Below the pieces are notes generated by a model. It saw nothing but the letters and a program-made list of their open reading frames with translations. It was not told the DNA's origin and searched no databases. Both the position numbers and the translations under genes were made by a program. From positions 44,925 through 108,924 of the forward strand of contig NZ_AEEA01000040.1 in assembly GCF_000297095.1 (NCBI RefSeq): a stretch of 64,000 bases of DNA. Direction: 5' to 3'. Below, piece by piece: positions 9,538-18,485 of this stretch. The stretch is from Treponema primitia ZAS-1 (GTDB lineage: Bacteria > Spirochaetota > Spirochaetia > Treponematales > Breznakiellaceae). Every line of letters begins with the position of its first letter. The stretch's first letter is position 1.

Positions 9538-10602
9538 TTACCAATCAAACGAAAAAATAGACCGTTCATGGTAATCCCGGCCGGGCCCGAAGATACAGGA
9601 AGGGAATTCCCCATGATTCGGAGAATCCGGCAGATGCTGGGTCTCCAGGCAGAACCCGGTGTGCCTGTTGTATACTGAACCTTCTTTTCCGACAAGCCCG
9701 TCCAGAAAATTCCCCGTATAGAACTGGACCGCCGGCTGGGTAGTAAAAACCCGCATGGAACGGCCTGAAAGGGGTTCAAAAACATCCGCACAGGGCCGCA
9801 GCTTGCCCGGATCGCCGTCCAGCACAAAACAATGGTCATACCCGGGTCCATCGGTCCCATTCGTTCCCAGGGTACCCTTAAAATCCCGACCTATGGGTTT
9901 TCGGGCGGTAAAATCAAAGGCGCCTGTGGTCCCGGCACTCTGTACGGGCAGCAATTTTCCCGTGGGGATGAGGTTTTTATCCACATCAACATAGGAGGCG
10001 CCGTGAATTTGCAGCTCGTGGCCGAGGATATCCCCCCTGCCCTCCCCGGCTAGGTTAAAATACGCATGGTTTGTTAGGTTTACCGGACATTGGGCGTCCA
10101 CCTGGGCTTGATAATCGGCCACAAGTTCATGTGATTTGGTAAGACCGTAGCTTACCACCGCCTTTAGGTTCCCCGGGTAGCCCTCATCGCCGTCGGGACT
10201 TTCCAGTTCAAACCGGACAAAGACGCCATCCTGCTCCTCATAAGCCTCGGCCTTCCAGAGGAATTTATCAAAACCCCGCCAGCCGCCGTGGAGACTATGC
10301 TTCCCATCATTTTTATAGAGATCGTAGGTCTTACCATTCAGGGCAAATCGCGCCCCGCCTATACGGTTACCAAAACGCCCGATGGTTGCCCCCACATAGT
10401 TTTTCGGGGTGTCATACCCTGCCAGGGTGGGAAAGCCTAAAAGCACATCATCGGTTCTTTTTTTTGAGGAGGGCACCAATAGGGATGTCCAGGTTGCTCC
10501 CAGGGTAGAGATAGATAGGGATAAATCTCCCGCTTTCAAGGTATAGAGCCGCACCTTTTTTCCGGAAGCAAGTACGCCGAAGGTTTTTTTGCTGATTTTC
10601 AT
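9538..10602 (-). CDS. galM: Aldose 1-epimerase (mutarotase)
   Basis: Interconverts alpha and beta anomers of galactose, glucose and similar aldoses in the cytoplasm. The protein is 354 aa, normal for GalM. Family signatures are present: GRFGNRI (Arg80), NDGKHSLHGG (His102/His105), the catalytic acid His179 in NLTNHAYFNL, and the catalytic base Glu320 in GFCLETQHLPDSPNH. It lies upstream of the V-ATPase operon on the same strand but has its own 5' region (10603-10786), shared with the divergent J-domain gene. Confidence 0.95.
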   Translation of the reverse strand: MKISKKTFGVLASGKKVRLYTLKAGDLSLSISTLGATWTSLLVPSSKKRTDDVLLGFPTLAGYDTPKNYVGATIGRFGNRIGGARFALNGKTYDLYKNDGKHSLHGGWRGFDKFLWKAEAYEEQDGVFVRFELESPDGDEGYPGNLKAVVSYGLTKSHELVADYQAQVDAQCPVNLTNHAYFNLAGEGRGDILGHELQIHGASYVDVDKNLIPTGKLLPVQSAGTTGAFDFTARKPIGRDFKGTLGTNGTDGPGYDHCFVLDGDPGKLRPCADVFEPLSGRSMRVFTTQPAVQFYTGNFLDGLVGKEGSVYNRHTGFCLETQHLPDSPNHGEFPSCIFGPGRDYHERSIFSFDW

Positions 10603-10697
10603 GGATCTTCCCCCTTAAAAATATAAAAATAGTTTAACCCGGAAATATACTTGCGTCTACGCGGTGGACAGGAATTCCGAATTCAACCATGTGGTCT

Positions 10698-10722
10698 GTG
10701 TGGTCCGTGGTTATTCCTAATT
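10698..10722. repeat. 25-bp extragenic repeat, copy 1
   Basis: A 25-bp sequence beginning GTGTGGTCCGTGGTTATTCC recurs exactly at 56995-57019. Both copies lie in intergenic DNA upstream of plus-strand genes (the J-domain gene here, pta there). The rest of 10603-10786 shows nothing else I can name. Confidence 0.7.
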
Positions 10723-10786
10723 TGGAATTGCTGTACGGTGGAAGGGGGTTCTTGTTTTTGATATATAGGGGAGGTATAGTGAATTC

Positions 10787-11242
10787 GTGGGTATTTTTGA
10801 CCGCCTGGGTGATGTTATAAGAAGCTATCTCAATGATACAGGACCTGGTTTTACCGCCGGTCCTTCTATGGGACGGCGTTACGCCGATCCGGATCTGGAT
10901 GCTGCGTATGAGGAGCTTGACGATTTCCTGGAAGGGAAGGATAAAGCCGGTGGCCGGGCGGATACCGGGGAAAACGGTTTCAGCCATGAAGGCAACGCCG
11001 GGAATGCGGGCAGTAAGACTCCGCCGGAAAGCCTTAGGGGAGACTTTGACGCCCTGGGCTTACCCTTCGGCGCTTCCGCGGAGGAGTGCAAGGCTGCGTA
11101 TAAAAAGCTGTTGAAACTGCACCACCCGGACCGGCATGCGGGACATGAGGGGAATATGAAAAAGGCTACGGAAAAATCCGCCAGAATAAACGCGGCCTAT
11201 GACCGGATAGAAAAGTGGCGGGCAACGGGGAAGGCGGAATAA
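10787..11242 (+). CDS. Small J-domain protein (DnaJ-like co-chaperone)
   Basis: A 151-aa protein with the J-domain at the C-terminus (about 86-146): helix II AECKAAYKKLLKLHH, the HPD motif at residues 113-115, then helix III and IV. The N-terminal 85 residues are low-complexity and acidic/Gly-rich, with no zinc-finger or client domain. J-proteins stimulate DnaK ATPase, so this one probably directs DnaK to a particular partner. The start is GTG at 10787, 12 nt after GGGGAGG. It converges with the sigma-54 regulator gene. Confidence 0.82.
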   Translation: MGIFDRLGDVIRSYLNDTGPGFTAGPSMGRRYADPDLDAAYEELDDFLEGKDKAGGRADTGENGFSHEGNAGNAGSKTPPESLRGDFDALGLPFGASAEECKAAYKKLLKLHHPDRHAGHEGNMKKATEKSARINAAYDRIEKWRATGKAE

Positions 11243-11322
11243 AAAGCGAAAAATGATAGTGTACTATAAAATAGTAAACATCATAGATTTTCTGCTGGAG
11301 GAGTGAGTTTTTCAGAAGCCCC

Positions 11323-12681
11323 TTACTCCCCGCTGTCGTCTTCTCCCCACTCGCTTAACTTCCGGTGCAGGGTCTTGCGGCCCATGGCCAGGACTTCCGC
11401 AGCTTTACTCTTATTGCCCTTGTGGGCGGAAAGGGTGTCCCGGATGATGACCTTCTCCGCCTCCTCCATGGTGGTTCCCAAGGGTATCCTGATCCAGAGC
11501 GAGTCGTTCTGGGTGCGGACCGTGGGGGGCAGATCCTCCGCGGTGATCACCGGACCACGGGTCATGACCACGGCGCTTTCCATACAGTTCCGCAGTTCCC
11601 GTACATTGCCGGGCCAGTCGTAGGCGTAGAGGGCCGCCCGGGCTTTATCATCTATACCCTCCAGGGTTTTGCCGTTTTCCTCGGCAAACTCCCTGAGGAA
11701 GGCGGTAATAAGCAGGGGAAGATCGTCCTTCCGCTCCCGTAAAGGGGGGACCAAAATATTGACCACGTTGAGCCGATAGTAGAGGTCTTCCCGGAAATTA
11801 CCCTTTTCTATTTCCGCCTTGAGGTCCTTGTTGGTGGCAGCAACGATGCGGACATCAACTTCGATGGTTTCCTCCCCCCCTACCCGTTCAAACTTTTTTT
11901 CCTGGAGCACCCGCAGAAGCTTTATCTGGATGTTCTGATCGATTTCGCCGATCTCGTCCAGGAAAAGGGTCCCCTCATGGGCAAGCTCGAAACGGCCCCG
12001 GGTACGGACCACCGCGCCGGTGAAGGCTCCCTTCTCATGGCCGAAGAGTTCGCTCTCCAGGATGCTGGCGGCAAGGGCGGCGCAGTGGACCTTGATCATG
12101 GGCTTGCCTTTACGGGGAGAAAGATCGTGGATGGCGTCCGCCACCAGTTCTTTCCCCACGCCGGATTCCCCGGTGATGAGGATCGAGGCTTTGGAGGGGG
12201 CGGCACGGCTTACGGTATCAAAGACCTGACGCATGGGGGCGCTGGTACCCACCATGGTCCTGAACTGTTTCTCGTGTTCCAGTTCTTCCTCAAGCCGACG
12301 GTGTTTGAGAAACAGTTCCCGGCCCTGGAGAGCCCGCTTTACCAGCAGGGAGAGATGGCCCAGGTCCACAGGTTTTGTGAGGAAGTCGTAGGCGCCGTTC
12401 CGCATGGCCGCCACGGCATTTTCCACCGTGCCATGACCGGTGAGGACTATCACCGGGATGCCCGGAGTTTCCGAATCTACCTTCTTGAGCAGTTCTTCTC
12501 CGCTGATGCCGGGCATCCGTAAATCGGTGATGAGCAGATCAATATCGCCCTTCCTGAAACGCTTGAACCCCGCATCCCCATCGGCGGCGGTTTCAACCTG
12601 ATACCCGTCCATCTCCAGTGATGCTGCGAGCCCCTCCCGGATATTTTTTTCATCATCTACAACGAGGATTCTAAATTGCAT
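11323..12681 (-). CDS. Sigma-54-dependent NtrC/AtoC-type response regulator
   Basis: A 452-aa transcription activator. The receiver (1-120) has Asp9/Asp10, phospho-acceptor Asp53 and Lys103. The AAA+ domain has Walker A GESGVGKE and the sigma-54 contact loop GAFTGA, followed by the LFLDEIGEI Walker B. A Fis-type helix-turn-helix lies at the C-terminus (NKSKAAEVL...KTLHRKLSEWG). It overlaps the end of the histidine kinase gene by one base, so the two form a pair. T. pallidum TP0519/TP0520 is a comparable AtoC/AtoS pair. It implies that RpoN promoters exist in this organism. Confidence 0.93.
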   Translation of the reverse strand: MQFRILVVDDEKNIREGLAASLEMDGYQVETAADGDAGFKRFRKGDIDLLITDLRMPGISGEELLKKVDSETPGIPVIVLTGHGTVENAVAAMRNGAYDFLTKPVDLGHLSLLVKRALQGRELFLKHRRLEEELEHEKQFRTMVGTSAPMRQVFDTVSRAAPSKASILITGESGVGKELVADAIHDLSPRKGKPMIKVHCAALAASILESELFGHEKGAFTGAVVRTRGRFELAHEGTLFLDEIGEIDQNIQIKLLRVLQEKKFERVGGEETIEVDVRIVAATNKDLKAEIEKGNFREDLYYRLNVVNILVPPLRERKDDLPLLITAFLREFAEENGKTLEGIDDKARAALYAYDWPGNVRELRNCMESAVVMTRGPVITAEDLPPTVRTQNDSLWIRIPLGTTMEEAEKVIIRDTLSAHKGNKSKAAEVLAMGRKTLHRKLSEWGEDDSGE

Positions 12682-13949
12682 TATTCCTCCCCGCCTTCAA
12701 AGGTGATGAGTTTCCGTTCCTTCTGGGGTATGGGCAGGGTGATTTTGAAACTGGTCCCCTCCCCTTCCTTTGATTTTACGGAAATCTCCCCCCGATGTTC
12801 CCGAACTATCTTAAAGACCAGGGTCAGTCCAAGGCCGGAACCTGTTTCCTTGGTGGTAAAATAGGGTTCAAATATTTTAGAAATATTTCCATCCGGTATC
12901 CCTATACCGGTATCCGACACAAGGATTTGGATTTCCCCATCCAGAAATTCGGTTTTTAGGGTAAGCTTCCCCCCCCCATCCATGGCAGCCTGGGCGTTCT
13001 TAATAAGATTGAGCAGCGCCTGCTTCATGTACCGTTCGTCAAAACCTATCCGGGGAAGGTTCTTATCAAGTTCTAAAATACATTTGATGTCCGATTCTTC
13101 CAGCTCATAGCGGACAAACTCCGCCAGTTCTTCTATGAGGACATTGAGGTCCCCTTCCCGGAAATCCATATTCATGGGACGAACCGCAAACAGAAAATCT
13201 ACCACGATCCGGTTGAGGCGATCGATTTCTTCGTTTACCACACCAATATACTTATCCAGACTTGAAAAATATGAACGGGGATCCTGGCCCAATGCGTCTA
13301 TACCGCTGGGATGGGCGTTGTAGTATATTTCCTTGTTCGCCTCCATGGCCTTCTGGATCAGCTGGATATGTATGGAAAGGGAGCCCAGGGGATTTTTGAT
13401 TTCGTGGGCCACGCCGGCAGCCAGGGTGGTGAGGCTGGCAAGGTTTTCCGCCCGCCGGAGCTGGGCCTCCTTGATCCGTCTTTCGGTGATGTCCTCAATA
13501 TAGATGAGGGAACCCGTAACCTGATGGTTCTTTACCAGGGGAAGAACGCTGATACTGAGCAGCCGGGAGACCCCTTGAACTAAAGTTCCGGGCACTGAAG
13601 TTCCGGGAACTTTAGTGCCATTGATCTCCACATCAAATTCCCGCTCTTCCACCCGGTCGCCGTTTTGCAGGGTAAGCTCAAAAAAATCTCGGATCTTCTC
13701 ATCCCGTACCACCTGCCACAGGGGAACCTTCCCCTGCTCGAAAGAGCTGATTGGAAGCATCCGTTCGGCGTATTTATTGGCCAGTACCAGGTTGTTTTCC
13801 GTATCGCAGACCAGGATACCCTCGGTGATAGAATCCAGTACCGTTTCCAGGCGGTCTATTTCGGCGGCGGCGGAAAAAAGCAGATCCCGAACCTGCTCCC
13901 CGGTCATCTTATTGAGTTTTTGTAAGGCCCGCTTAATAAATTCTCTCAT
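12681..13949 (-). CDS. PAS-domain sensor histidine kinase (NtrB/AtoS type)
   Basis: A cytoplasmic sensor kinase of 422 aa, no membrane segments. A PAS domain (about 35-165) is followed by the phospho-acceptor helix GVAHEIKNPLGSLS and the ATPase domain with N-box NLIKNAQAAM, DTGIGIPDG and the glycine-rich GSGLGLTLVF. The start is ATG 13949, five bases after AGGGAAG; an upstream in-frame start at 13991 lacks a ribosome site. It pairs with the regulator downstream. A short run (GTKVPGTSVPGTLVQG) in the PAS region comes from an inverted repeat at 13579-13616. Confidence 0.93.
   Translation of the reverse strand: MREFIKRALQKLNKMTGEQVRDLLFSAAAEIDRLETVLDSITEGILVCDTENNLVLANKYAERMLPISSFEQGKVPLWQVVRDEKIRDFFELTLQNGDRVEEREFDVEINGTKVPGTSVPGTLVQGVSRLLSISVLPLVKNHQVTGSLIYIEDITERRIKEAQLRRAENLASLTTLAAGVAHEIKNPLGSLSIHIQLIQKAMEANKEIYYNAHPSGIDALGQDPRSYFSSLDKYIGVVNEEIDRLNRIVVDFLFAVRPMNMDFREGDLNVLIEELAEFVRYELEESDIKCILELDKNLPRIGFDERYMKQALLNLIKNAQAAMDGGGKLTLKTEFLDGEIQILVSDTGIGIPDGNISKIFEPYFTTKETGSGLGLTLVFKIVREHRGEISVKSKEGEGTSFKITLPIPQKERKLITFEGGEE
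13579..13616. repeat. Inverted repeat inside the kinase gene
   Basis: ACTAAAGTTCC (13579-13589) and its exact reverse complement GGAACTTTAGT (13606-13616) flank a 16-base loop that itself holds a further AGTTCCG copy. It is translated in frame as a Gly-Thr-x-Val-Pro-Gly repeat in the PAS domain. Confidence 0.75.
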
Positions 13950-13987
13950 GGTATCTTCCCTAAAAATAACCATTCTTGGTGTTTTTT

Positions 13988-14031
13988 GCAATCCGTATTC
14001 ACCCGGATTGCATTTTTATTTAACGTATAAT
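13988..14031 (+). promoter_or_regulatory. Inverted repeat and -10 element upstream of the RsbW-like gene
   Basis: GCAATCCG (13988-13995) and CGGATTGC (14004-14011) form a perfect 8-bp inverted repeat with an 8-base loop. A consensus TATAAT lies at 14026-14031, about 25 bases before the start codon. The repeat covers the -35 zone, so it may be an operator; no good -35 hexamer is seen. A role as a terminator (followed by a T-rich run) is the alternative. Confidence 0.5.
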
Positions 14032-14055
14032 ATAGTAACTATAAGGAGCTGGATT

Positions 14056-14490
14056 ATGGCGATTGCCTTCGATTCCGAATTACGCCTGCCGGCTTCCCGC
14101 GAAGGCCTTGATGCGGTAATAGATTGGGTTACGGAGAAAATGGATTATGAGCATTGCCCCCGGAAAATGCAGAATCATGTTGCGGTAGTCACGGAAGAAT
14201 TGTTCGTAAATATTTGTGATTATGCCTACGGCGCTGGGGTAGGACAGGCGCTTATCCGGATTACTTTTAAGGATAACTCCCTGTATATGCAGTTTGAAGA
14301 TTCCGGCATTCCCTTTAATCCCCTGGAACAGGGTGCTCCTGATACAAACGCCCGCATAGAGGATCGCCCGATTGGCGGACTCGGCATCCATATAGTAAGG
14401 AAATGGATGGATTCGGTTACATACGAAAGAATAGACGAGAAGAATATTCTTACCCTACGAAAATTAATTCCCAACAAGGAGCAGGGATAA
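14056..14490 (+). CDS. RsbW-like anti-sigma-factor/serine kinase (HATPase fold)
   Basis: A 144-aa single-domain GHKL ATPase of the RsbW/SpoIIAB type, cytoplasmic. The N-box is VAVVTEELFVNICDYAY, the G1 region FEDSGIPFNP, and the G2 region IGGLGIHIVRKWMD. Such proteins phosphorylate a STAS antagonist and bind a sigma factor or another partner. The start ATG 14056 follows AAGGAG. The STAS gene begins 22 nt downstream, and a PP2C phosphatase is convergent beyond it, giving a complete partner-switching set. No sigma factor gene is adjacent, so the target is unknown. Confidence 0.88.
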   Translation: MAIAFDSELRLPASREGLDAVIDWVTEKMDYEHCPRKMQNHVAVVTEELFVNICDYAYGAGVGQALIRITFKDNSLYMQFEDSGIPFNPLEQGAPDTNARIEDRPIGGLGIHIVRKWMDSVTYERIDEKNILTLRKLIPNKEQG

Positions 14491-14512
14491 AACCTGAATT
14501 TGGGCAATAAAC

Positions 14513-15085
14513 ATGGAAATATTAGAGCTTCAAAAAGGAACGAAACTTATTCTCACTATAAGAGGCAGGTTGGATGCCAATGAGGGGGATCTGTTACAAA
14601 AACGGTTCAAACAGATTAAAATGATGACCACCGATTTGACCCTTGATCTTTCAGAACTGAAATTTCTTTCCAGCGCGGGAATCCGGATAATCATTACTAT
14701 TATGAAAGAAATGAACGCCAAGAAGGGCACATTCGCCATTAGTAAAATAAGCCCCGAGGTGCGGGAAATTTTTAATGTGGTCGGCCTTATAGACCTTTTT
14801 GTTCAGGATGAAAAATATGTCATTGTGGTAAAGGAAAAATCAGAAACAAAAGCGGTTTTAACCATGTCAGGCAATCCTGATCTGAAGTCCGGCCGGGACC
14901 TGAGCGACCATATAAAGGAATTGCAGGCCCAGGGGATCACAGAATTCGTACTTGATATGACCGGGATAGCTACCACAACCCCAAAATTTGAAGAAAAATT
15001 ATTCGAAATTACACGGGAAATAGAGACAAAAAGCAAATTGACCGTGTTACGGCCCCCGGAACCGCCGCCAATAGTACCGGCATAA
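14513..15085 (+). CDS. STAS-domain anti-sigma-factor antagonist with a second STAS-like half
   Basis: A 190-aa protein. Residues 1-108 form a normal STAS domain with the phosphorylation-site region LDLSELKFLSSAGIR (Ser53/Ser54). Residues about 112-180 look like a second, degenerate STAS fold (beta start, VLDMTGIATTTPKF in place of the serine loop). The tail is Pro-rich. The role inferred from the family is to bind the RsbW-like kinase when unphosphorylated and release its partner. It ends 4 bases from the convergent phosphatase gene. Confidence 0.85.
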   Translation: MEILELQKGTKLILTIRGRLDANEGDLLQKRFKQIKMMTTDLTLDLSELKFLSSAGIRIIITIMKEMNAKKGTFAISKISPEVREIFNVVGLIDLFVQDEKYVIVVKEKSETKAVLTMSGNPDLKSGRDLSDHIKELQAQGITEFVLDMTGIATTTPKFEEKLFEITREIETKSKLTVLRPPEPPPIVPA

Positions 15086-15089
15086 ACAA

Positions 15090-16652
15090 TTACTTATAGT
15101 AAATAGCCAGGGTGGTAATATCATCCGACTGTTCGGCGCCTGATACAAACCCGGCAATGTCATTCCGTATGGCAGTGTCAAATTCTTCGGGCAATAAATC
15201 GCGGTGTTTATTAGCGGATTCAAGGAAGCGGTCGTTGCCCCATTGTTCCTCAAGGGTATTCATAGCTTCGTTGACCCCATCGGTATACAGGTAAAGCCTG
15301 TCTCCGGAATGAAAGCCGATCTCGCAAAGCTGGTATTCCGAACCTTCCAGCATTCCCAGGGGAATACCTTTTTTAAGTTCCATAAAACGGTAGGGTTCGT
15401 TATTCTGCGAAATGAGCGGCCTGTTATGCCCCGCATTTGCATAGGTCATCTTTCCGGTTTCCAAATCAAGACATACAAGAAAAACGGTAACAAACATACT
15501 CAGGGTGTTATCCTCGCTGAGCTGATCATTCACCTCCCTAAGGGCGGAAGCCGGATCAAGGCCGCGGAGCATCTTTGCTTTAATAAGCGTTTTTGCGATC
15601 ACCATAAATAAGGCAGCCGGAACACCCTTTCCGCTTACATCGGCGATTACAAATACCGCTTTGGTCTCTTCATCGTTCAGATAGAAAAAATCATAAAAAT
15701 CGCCTCCAACCTGTTTCGCGGAGATCATCTTCGCAAACAGCGCAAGCCACTTATGGCTGGTAAATTTCGGAAATATTTTAGGCAGCATATCATTCTGGAT
15801 TTCCGAGGCGATAGAAAGCTCGGCATTTACCCGTTCCTTTTCCGCAGTTATCCTGCTGATATTTTCTATGTGGGCTTTTATATCCCCGGTCATTTTATTA
15901 AAGGCATTGCCCAACTCTGCTATTTCATCATTCCCCTTTATGATAATTTTAGCGGCAAGGTCTCCGCTGCCGATACGCCGTACAGTTTCTGCAAGCCTGG
16001 CAATGGGCCTTGTCAGGGACAGGGCAAGGATATATGCGAAAATTCCTGCCAGGATAATTACCGGAATAAGCGATATGAAAAGTGCGATAATAGCATTTTG
16101 TTCCAGCCTTTTTACAAAGCTTATTTCAAAATCAAGTCCCAAAACGCCGGAAACGGCGCCGTCCTTAATAATAGGTACGTAAGCGGAAATGGCGTTTCCG
16201 TATTCATTGGCAACCGGTTTATCGGCAATTCGAAGCGTCCGCTCTTTATAGGCGATATCCATATCTTCCCCGATATAATCCGGATCATGCAGAATATCAA
16301 TATCAATGGTATCCGGCGTCCAGTCCGAAGACAATAAAAACCGGTACTTATCCCCCACCTTTTCCATATAATAGATATACAGCATATTAAATGAAACGGC
16401 GATCTGATCAAGCTTTTCAATCCTGGCCCAAAAATCAGGAGACTGCTCCCTGGCCCCGCTTAAGAGATACTGCGTATCGGCCAATTCGGGCATCCGCTTT
16501 TGTACCAGCGCCGCCACTTCCGAGAGGGTTGTCCGATAACTATCTATTATATAATTCTGATAGCGGGAATACATCAAAATTCCGACGCCGAGGGAAACAA
16601 TAATACCTAATCCGCTTATAAAAATGAAAAAACGCGTTTTCAGACTTTTCAT
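15090..16652 (-). CDS. Membrane-bound RsbU-like PP2C (SpoIIE-type) phosphatase with HAMP
   Basis: A 520-aa sensor phosphatase. It has a membrane helix (about 8-28), an extracytoplasmic Cache-like sensor (about 30-185), a second membrane helix (about 188-212), a HAMP domain (about 213-265), and a SpoIIE-type PP2C domain to the end (GGDFYDFFYL, VIADVSGKGVPAALFM, TDGVNEAMN, QSDDITTLAIYY). It probably dephosphorylates the neighbouring STAS protein in response to an outside signal. Its ATG shares one base with the holB stop (TAATG), so it is co-transcribed with murG-cvpA-holB, although its likely partners are on the other strand. Confidence 0.9.
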   Translation of the reverse strand: MKSLKTRFFIFISGLGIIVSLGVGILMYSRYQNYIIDSYRTTLSEVAALVQKRMPELADTQYLLSGAREQSPDFWARIEKLDQIAVSFNMLYIYYMEKVGDKYRFLLSSDWTPDTIDIDILHDPDYIGEDMDIAYKERTLRIADKPVANEYGNAISAYVPIIKDGAVSGVLGLDFEISFVKRLEQNAIIALFISLIPVIILAGIFAYILALSLTRPIARLAETVRRIGSGDLAAKIIIKGNDEIAELGNAFNKMTGDIKAHIENISRITAEKERVNAELSIASEIQNDMLPKIFPKFTSHKWLALFAKMISAKQVGGDFYDFFYLNDEETKAVFVIADVSGKGVPAALFMVIAKTLIKAKMLRGLDPASALREVNDQLSEDNTLSMFVTVFLVCLDLETGKMTYANAGHNRPLISQNNEPYRFMELKKGIPLGMLEGSEYQLCEIGFHSGDRLYLYTDGVNEAMNTLEEQWGNDRFLESANKHRDLLPEEFDTAIRNDIAGFVSGAEQSDDITTLAIYYK

Positions 16653-17995
16653 TAATATGTTTCCATGAGACGGGGAGAGCCGTGACTGACCATACCCCGC
16701 TTGAGTTCAGAGGCGAGCCGGTCCAGGGCAAGGGCGGGGCTCAGGTTGTAGGTACCCACGGCGCTCTCCGCCTCCCGCACCGCAGCGCGCCATATATCCC
16801 GATAGGCAAGGGCGCCCGGGTCTCCTGCAACTTGCAACGAAGTTTCCCGCGCATTAAGACTTTCCCCAATCAGGGTGAGGAGGGACTGCAAAAATTGGCT
16901 GAACCGGCTGCGGAGCTCAAAATTGTCCGCGCCCTCCAAAACCTTGGATACCAGGGACTTTGTATCCTCCAGGGGCCGTCCAAGACCGGCGGCCTCCGCA
17001 ATAGGGGCGGTGTATTTTCCCAGGCTTACCAAGGGGTCGTTCAGCGGCGCGCCGGATCGTTTTAGGGTAATCACCGATCCCATGGCAACCGAGGCGACGA
17101 AGAGGGCCCCCAGGGGATAGAGGGTTTCACCGGAAACCGGAAGGAAGGAATCAAGGTATAGGCTGATCGAATCCACCTGTTCCCGGGGATCCCGGAATAT
17201 CTTGCGTAAAACCTGTGCCTCCACCGTTTTGTCCCGGGCGATAAAACGGTACGGCCGGACCCGGGATAAAATAGTGGGGAGCAGCGCCTCGTAATGGGCC
17301 GTGGAAAGCACAATGGTTACCCTTTCCGGGGGCTCTTCCAGTATTTTGAGCAGAGAATTACGGGCGCCATCCTGCATGTGGTCGGCGTTTTCAATAACCA
17401 GGAGTTTCCGTTTCCCCTGGGGCGCCAGGCGGCTCCACCACGCGGCCCGGCGTACTTGGGCTACAGAGATACGGTCGCCAATGCCCTCGGCTTCCAGTTT
17501 AAAACTGATTTTTAGAATCGAATCCACCGTTTTAGTGAGGGCCTCGGGATCTACGGCGTCTAATTCATCCAGATTCTCGTCCAGGGACTGAATAAGGGGA
17601 TTTAGTTTTGATATTTTTGGATCGTCCTCCCACAGGACCGGGGAAAAACGGGCCAGGAGTTTGCGGACCGAACGGATAAACAGGAACCGTGTTGCCGGAA
17701 CCGGGGGATCCCGCAAAAAAGCGGCGGCGGAGGCCGCAATCTCCGCAGAAAAGTTCCGGGGCCCCAGGAGGAGAAGATCCGGATGGGTAAGTTGGCGGTG
17801 GCGGGCGCAGGCCGGACAGGAACAGTTCCAGGCCCCTGTTTGTTCGCAGGAGAGGACACGCCCAAGCTCCAGGGCGGCGCTGCCCTTACCCGAAGCCTGG
17901 GGACCTGAAAACAGCATGGAAGGCGCCAGGATTCCCCCGCTGATATCCGATGAGAGCAGGCTTATTACCGGCTGGCCTAATACATTTTCAAACAT
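16652..17995 (-). CDS. holB: DNA polymerase III delta-prime subunit (HolB-like clamp loader)
   Basis: A clamp-loader ATPase-like subunit, 447 aa. The degenerate P-loop is SGPQASGKGS. A zinc-binding-type cysteine cluster follows (CEQTGAWNCSCPACARH). Then the region RKLLVIENADHMQ, LLKILEEPPERVTIVLST and SRVRPYRF (an SRC-like segment) appears, as in HolB/DnaX proteins. The C-terminal 180 residues are helical and divergent. Its start overlaps the end of cvpA by 8 nt. It contains a copy of the 24-bp dispersed repeat near its 3' end (residues ARETSLQV). Confidence 0.82.
   Translation of the reverse strand: MFENVLGQPVISLLSSDISGGILAPSMLFSGPQASGKGSAALELGRVLSCEQTGAWNCSCPACARHRQLTHPDLLLLGPRNFSAEIAASAAAFLRDPPVPATRFLFIRSVRKLLARFSPVLWEDDPKISKLNPLIQSLDENLDELDAVDPEALTKTVDSILKISFKLEAEGIGDRISVAQVRRAAWWSRLAPQGKRKLLVIENADHMQDGARNSLLKILEEPPERVTIVLSTAHYEALLPTILSRVRPYRFIARDKTVEAQVLRKIFRDPREQVDSISLYLDSFLPVSGETLYPLGALFVASVAMGSVITLKRSGAPLNDPLVSLGKYTAPIAEAAGLGRPLEDTKSLVSKVLEGADNFELRSRFSQFLQSLLTLIGESLNARETSLQVAGDPGALAYRDIWRAAVREAESAVGTYNLSPALALDRLASELKRGMVSHGSPRLMETY
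16830..16853. repeat. 24-bp intragenic repeat, copy in holB
   Basis: Starts ACTTGCAACGAAGTTTCCCG and ends CGCA on the plus strand. It lies inside holB and is translated as ARETSLQV. See copies at 29427, 38105, 44727, 60056 (three in tandem), 60601 and 62287. Confidence 0.8.
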
Positions 17996-18485
17996 TGTTT
18001 CCCGCCCCCAACACGGGCAGCCTCAATTCCCCCACCAGGGGCCCGAGGAACTTCGCAAAAAAACTATGCTCCAAAAGAGAGTCGGGGTTGAACAGGGGCT
18101 GTATGCCGATAACGAAGAGGATCAGGCTTACCAGAAGCAGCCCCTCCAATAGGCCAAAGACGAGCCCCAGGGCATGATCAAGCCCCGCTAGAAGATTAAT
18201 CCGGGAGATAATATCCTGGATGATATGCTCCAGTATTTTGATAACAAGCAAAACGATTACCATGATGGCGACAAAGGCTATCAACTCCGGCAATACCGCC
18301 ACATCCGAGAGAATCTTCGTTCGGACAAAGGCAGCTCCGGCTTGATAAAACAGCAGGGCCGCCAGAAGGCTCAGTACCACCGAGGCCATGGACATGATCT
18401 CCTTGATGAACCCCCGCAGGGCACAGCGGATGATCAGAATAAAAATAAGTACAATAAAGATGATGTCGATGATCGCCATGTTCAT
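17988..18485 (-). CDS. cvpA: CvpA-family membrane protein
   Basis: A 165-aa inner-membrane protein with four hydrophobic helices, matching the CvpA family. It begins MNMAIIDIIFIVLIFILI and has the family's RGFIKEI segment after helix 1. CvpA is linked to envelope stress tolerance; its molecular activity is not settled. The start is ATG 18485, overlapping the murG stop as ATGA, with GGAG four bases upstream. The frame stays open further upstream (to 18953), but that part is a shadow of murG. T. pallidum also has cvpA next to murG (TP0522/TP0523 by memory). Confidence 0.87.
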   Translation of the reverse strand: MNMAIIDIIFIVLIFILIIRCALRGFIKEIMSMASVVLSLLAALLFYQAGAAFVRTKILSDVAVLPELIAFVAIMVIVLLVIKILEHIIQDIISRINLLAGLDHALGLVFGLLEGLLLVSLILFVIGIQPLFNPDSLLEHSFFAKFLGPLVGELRLPVLGAGNNV

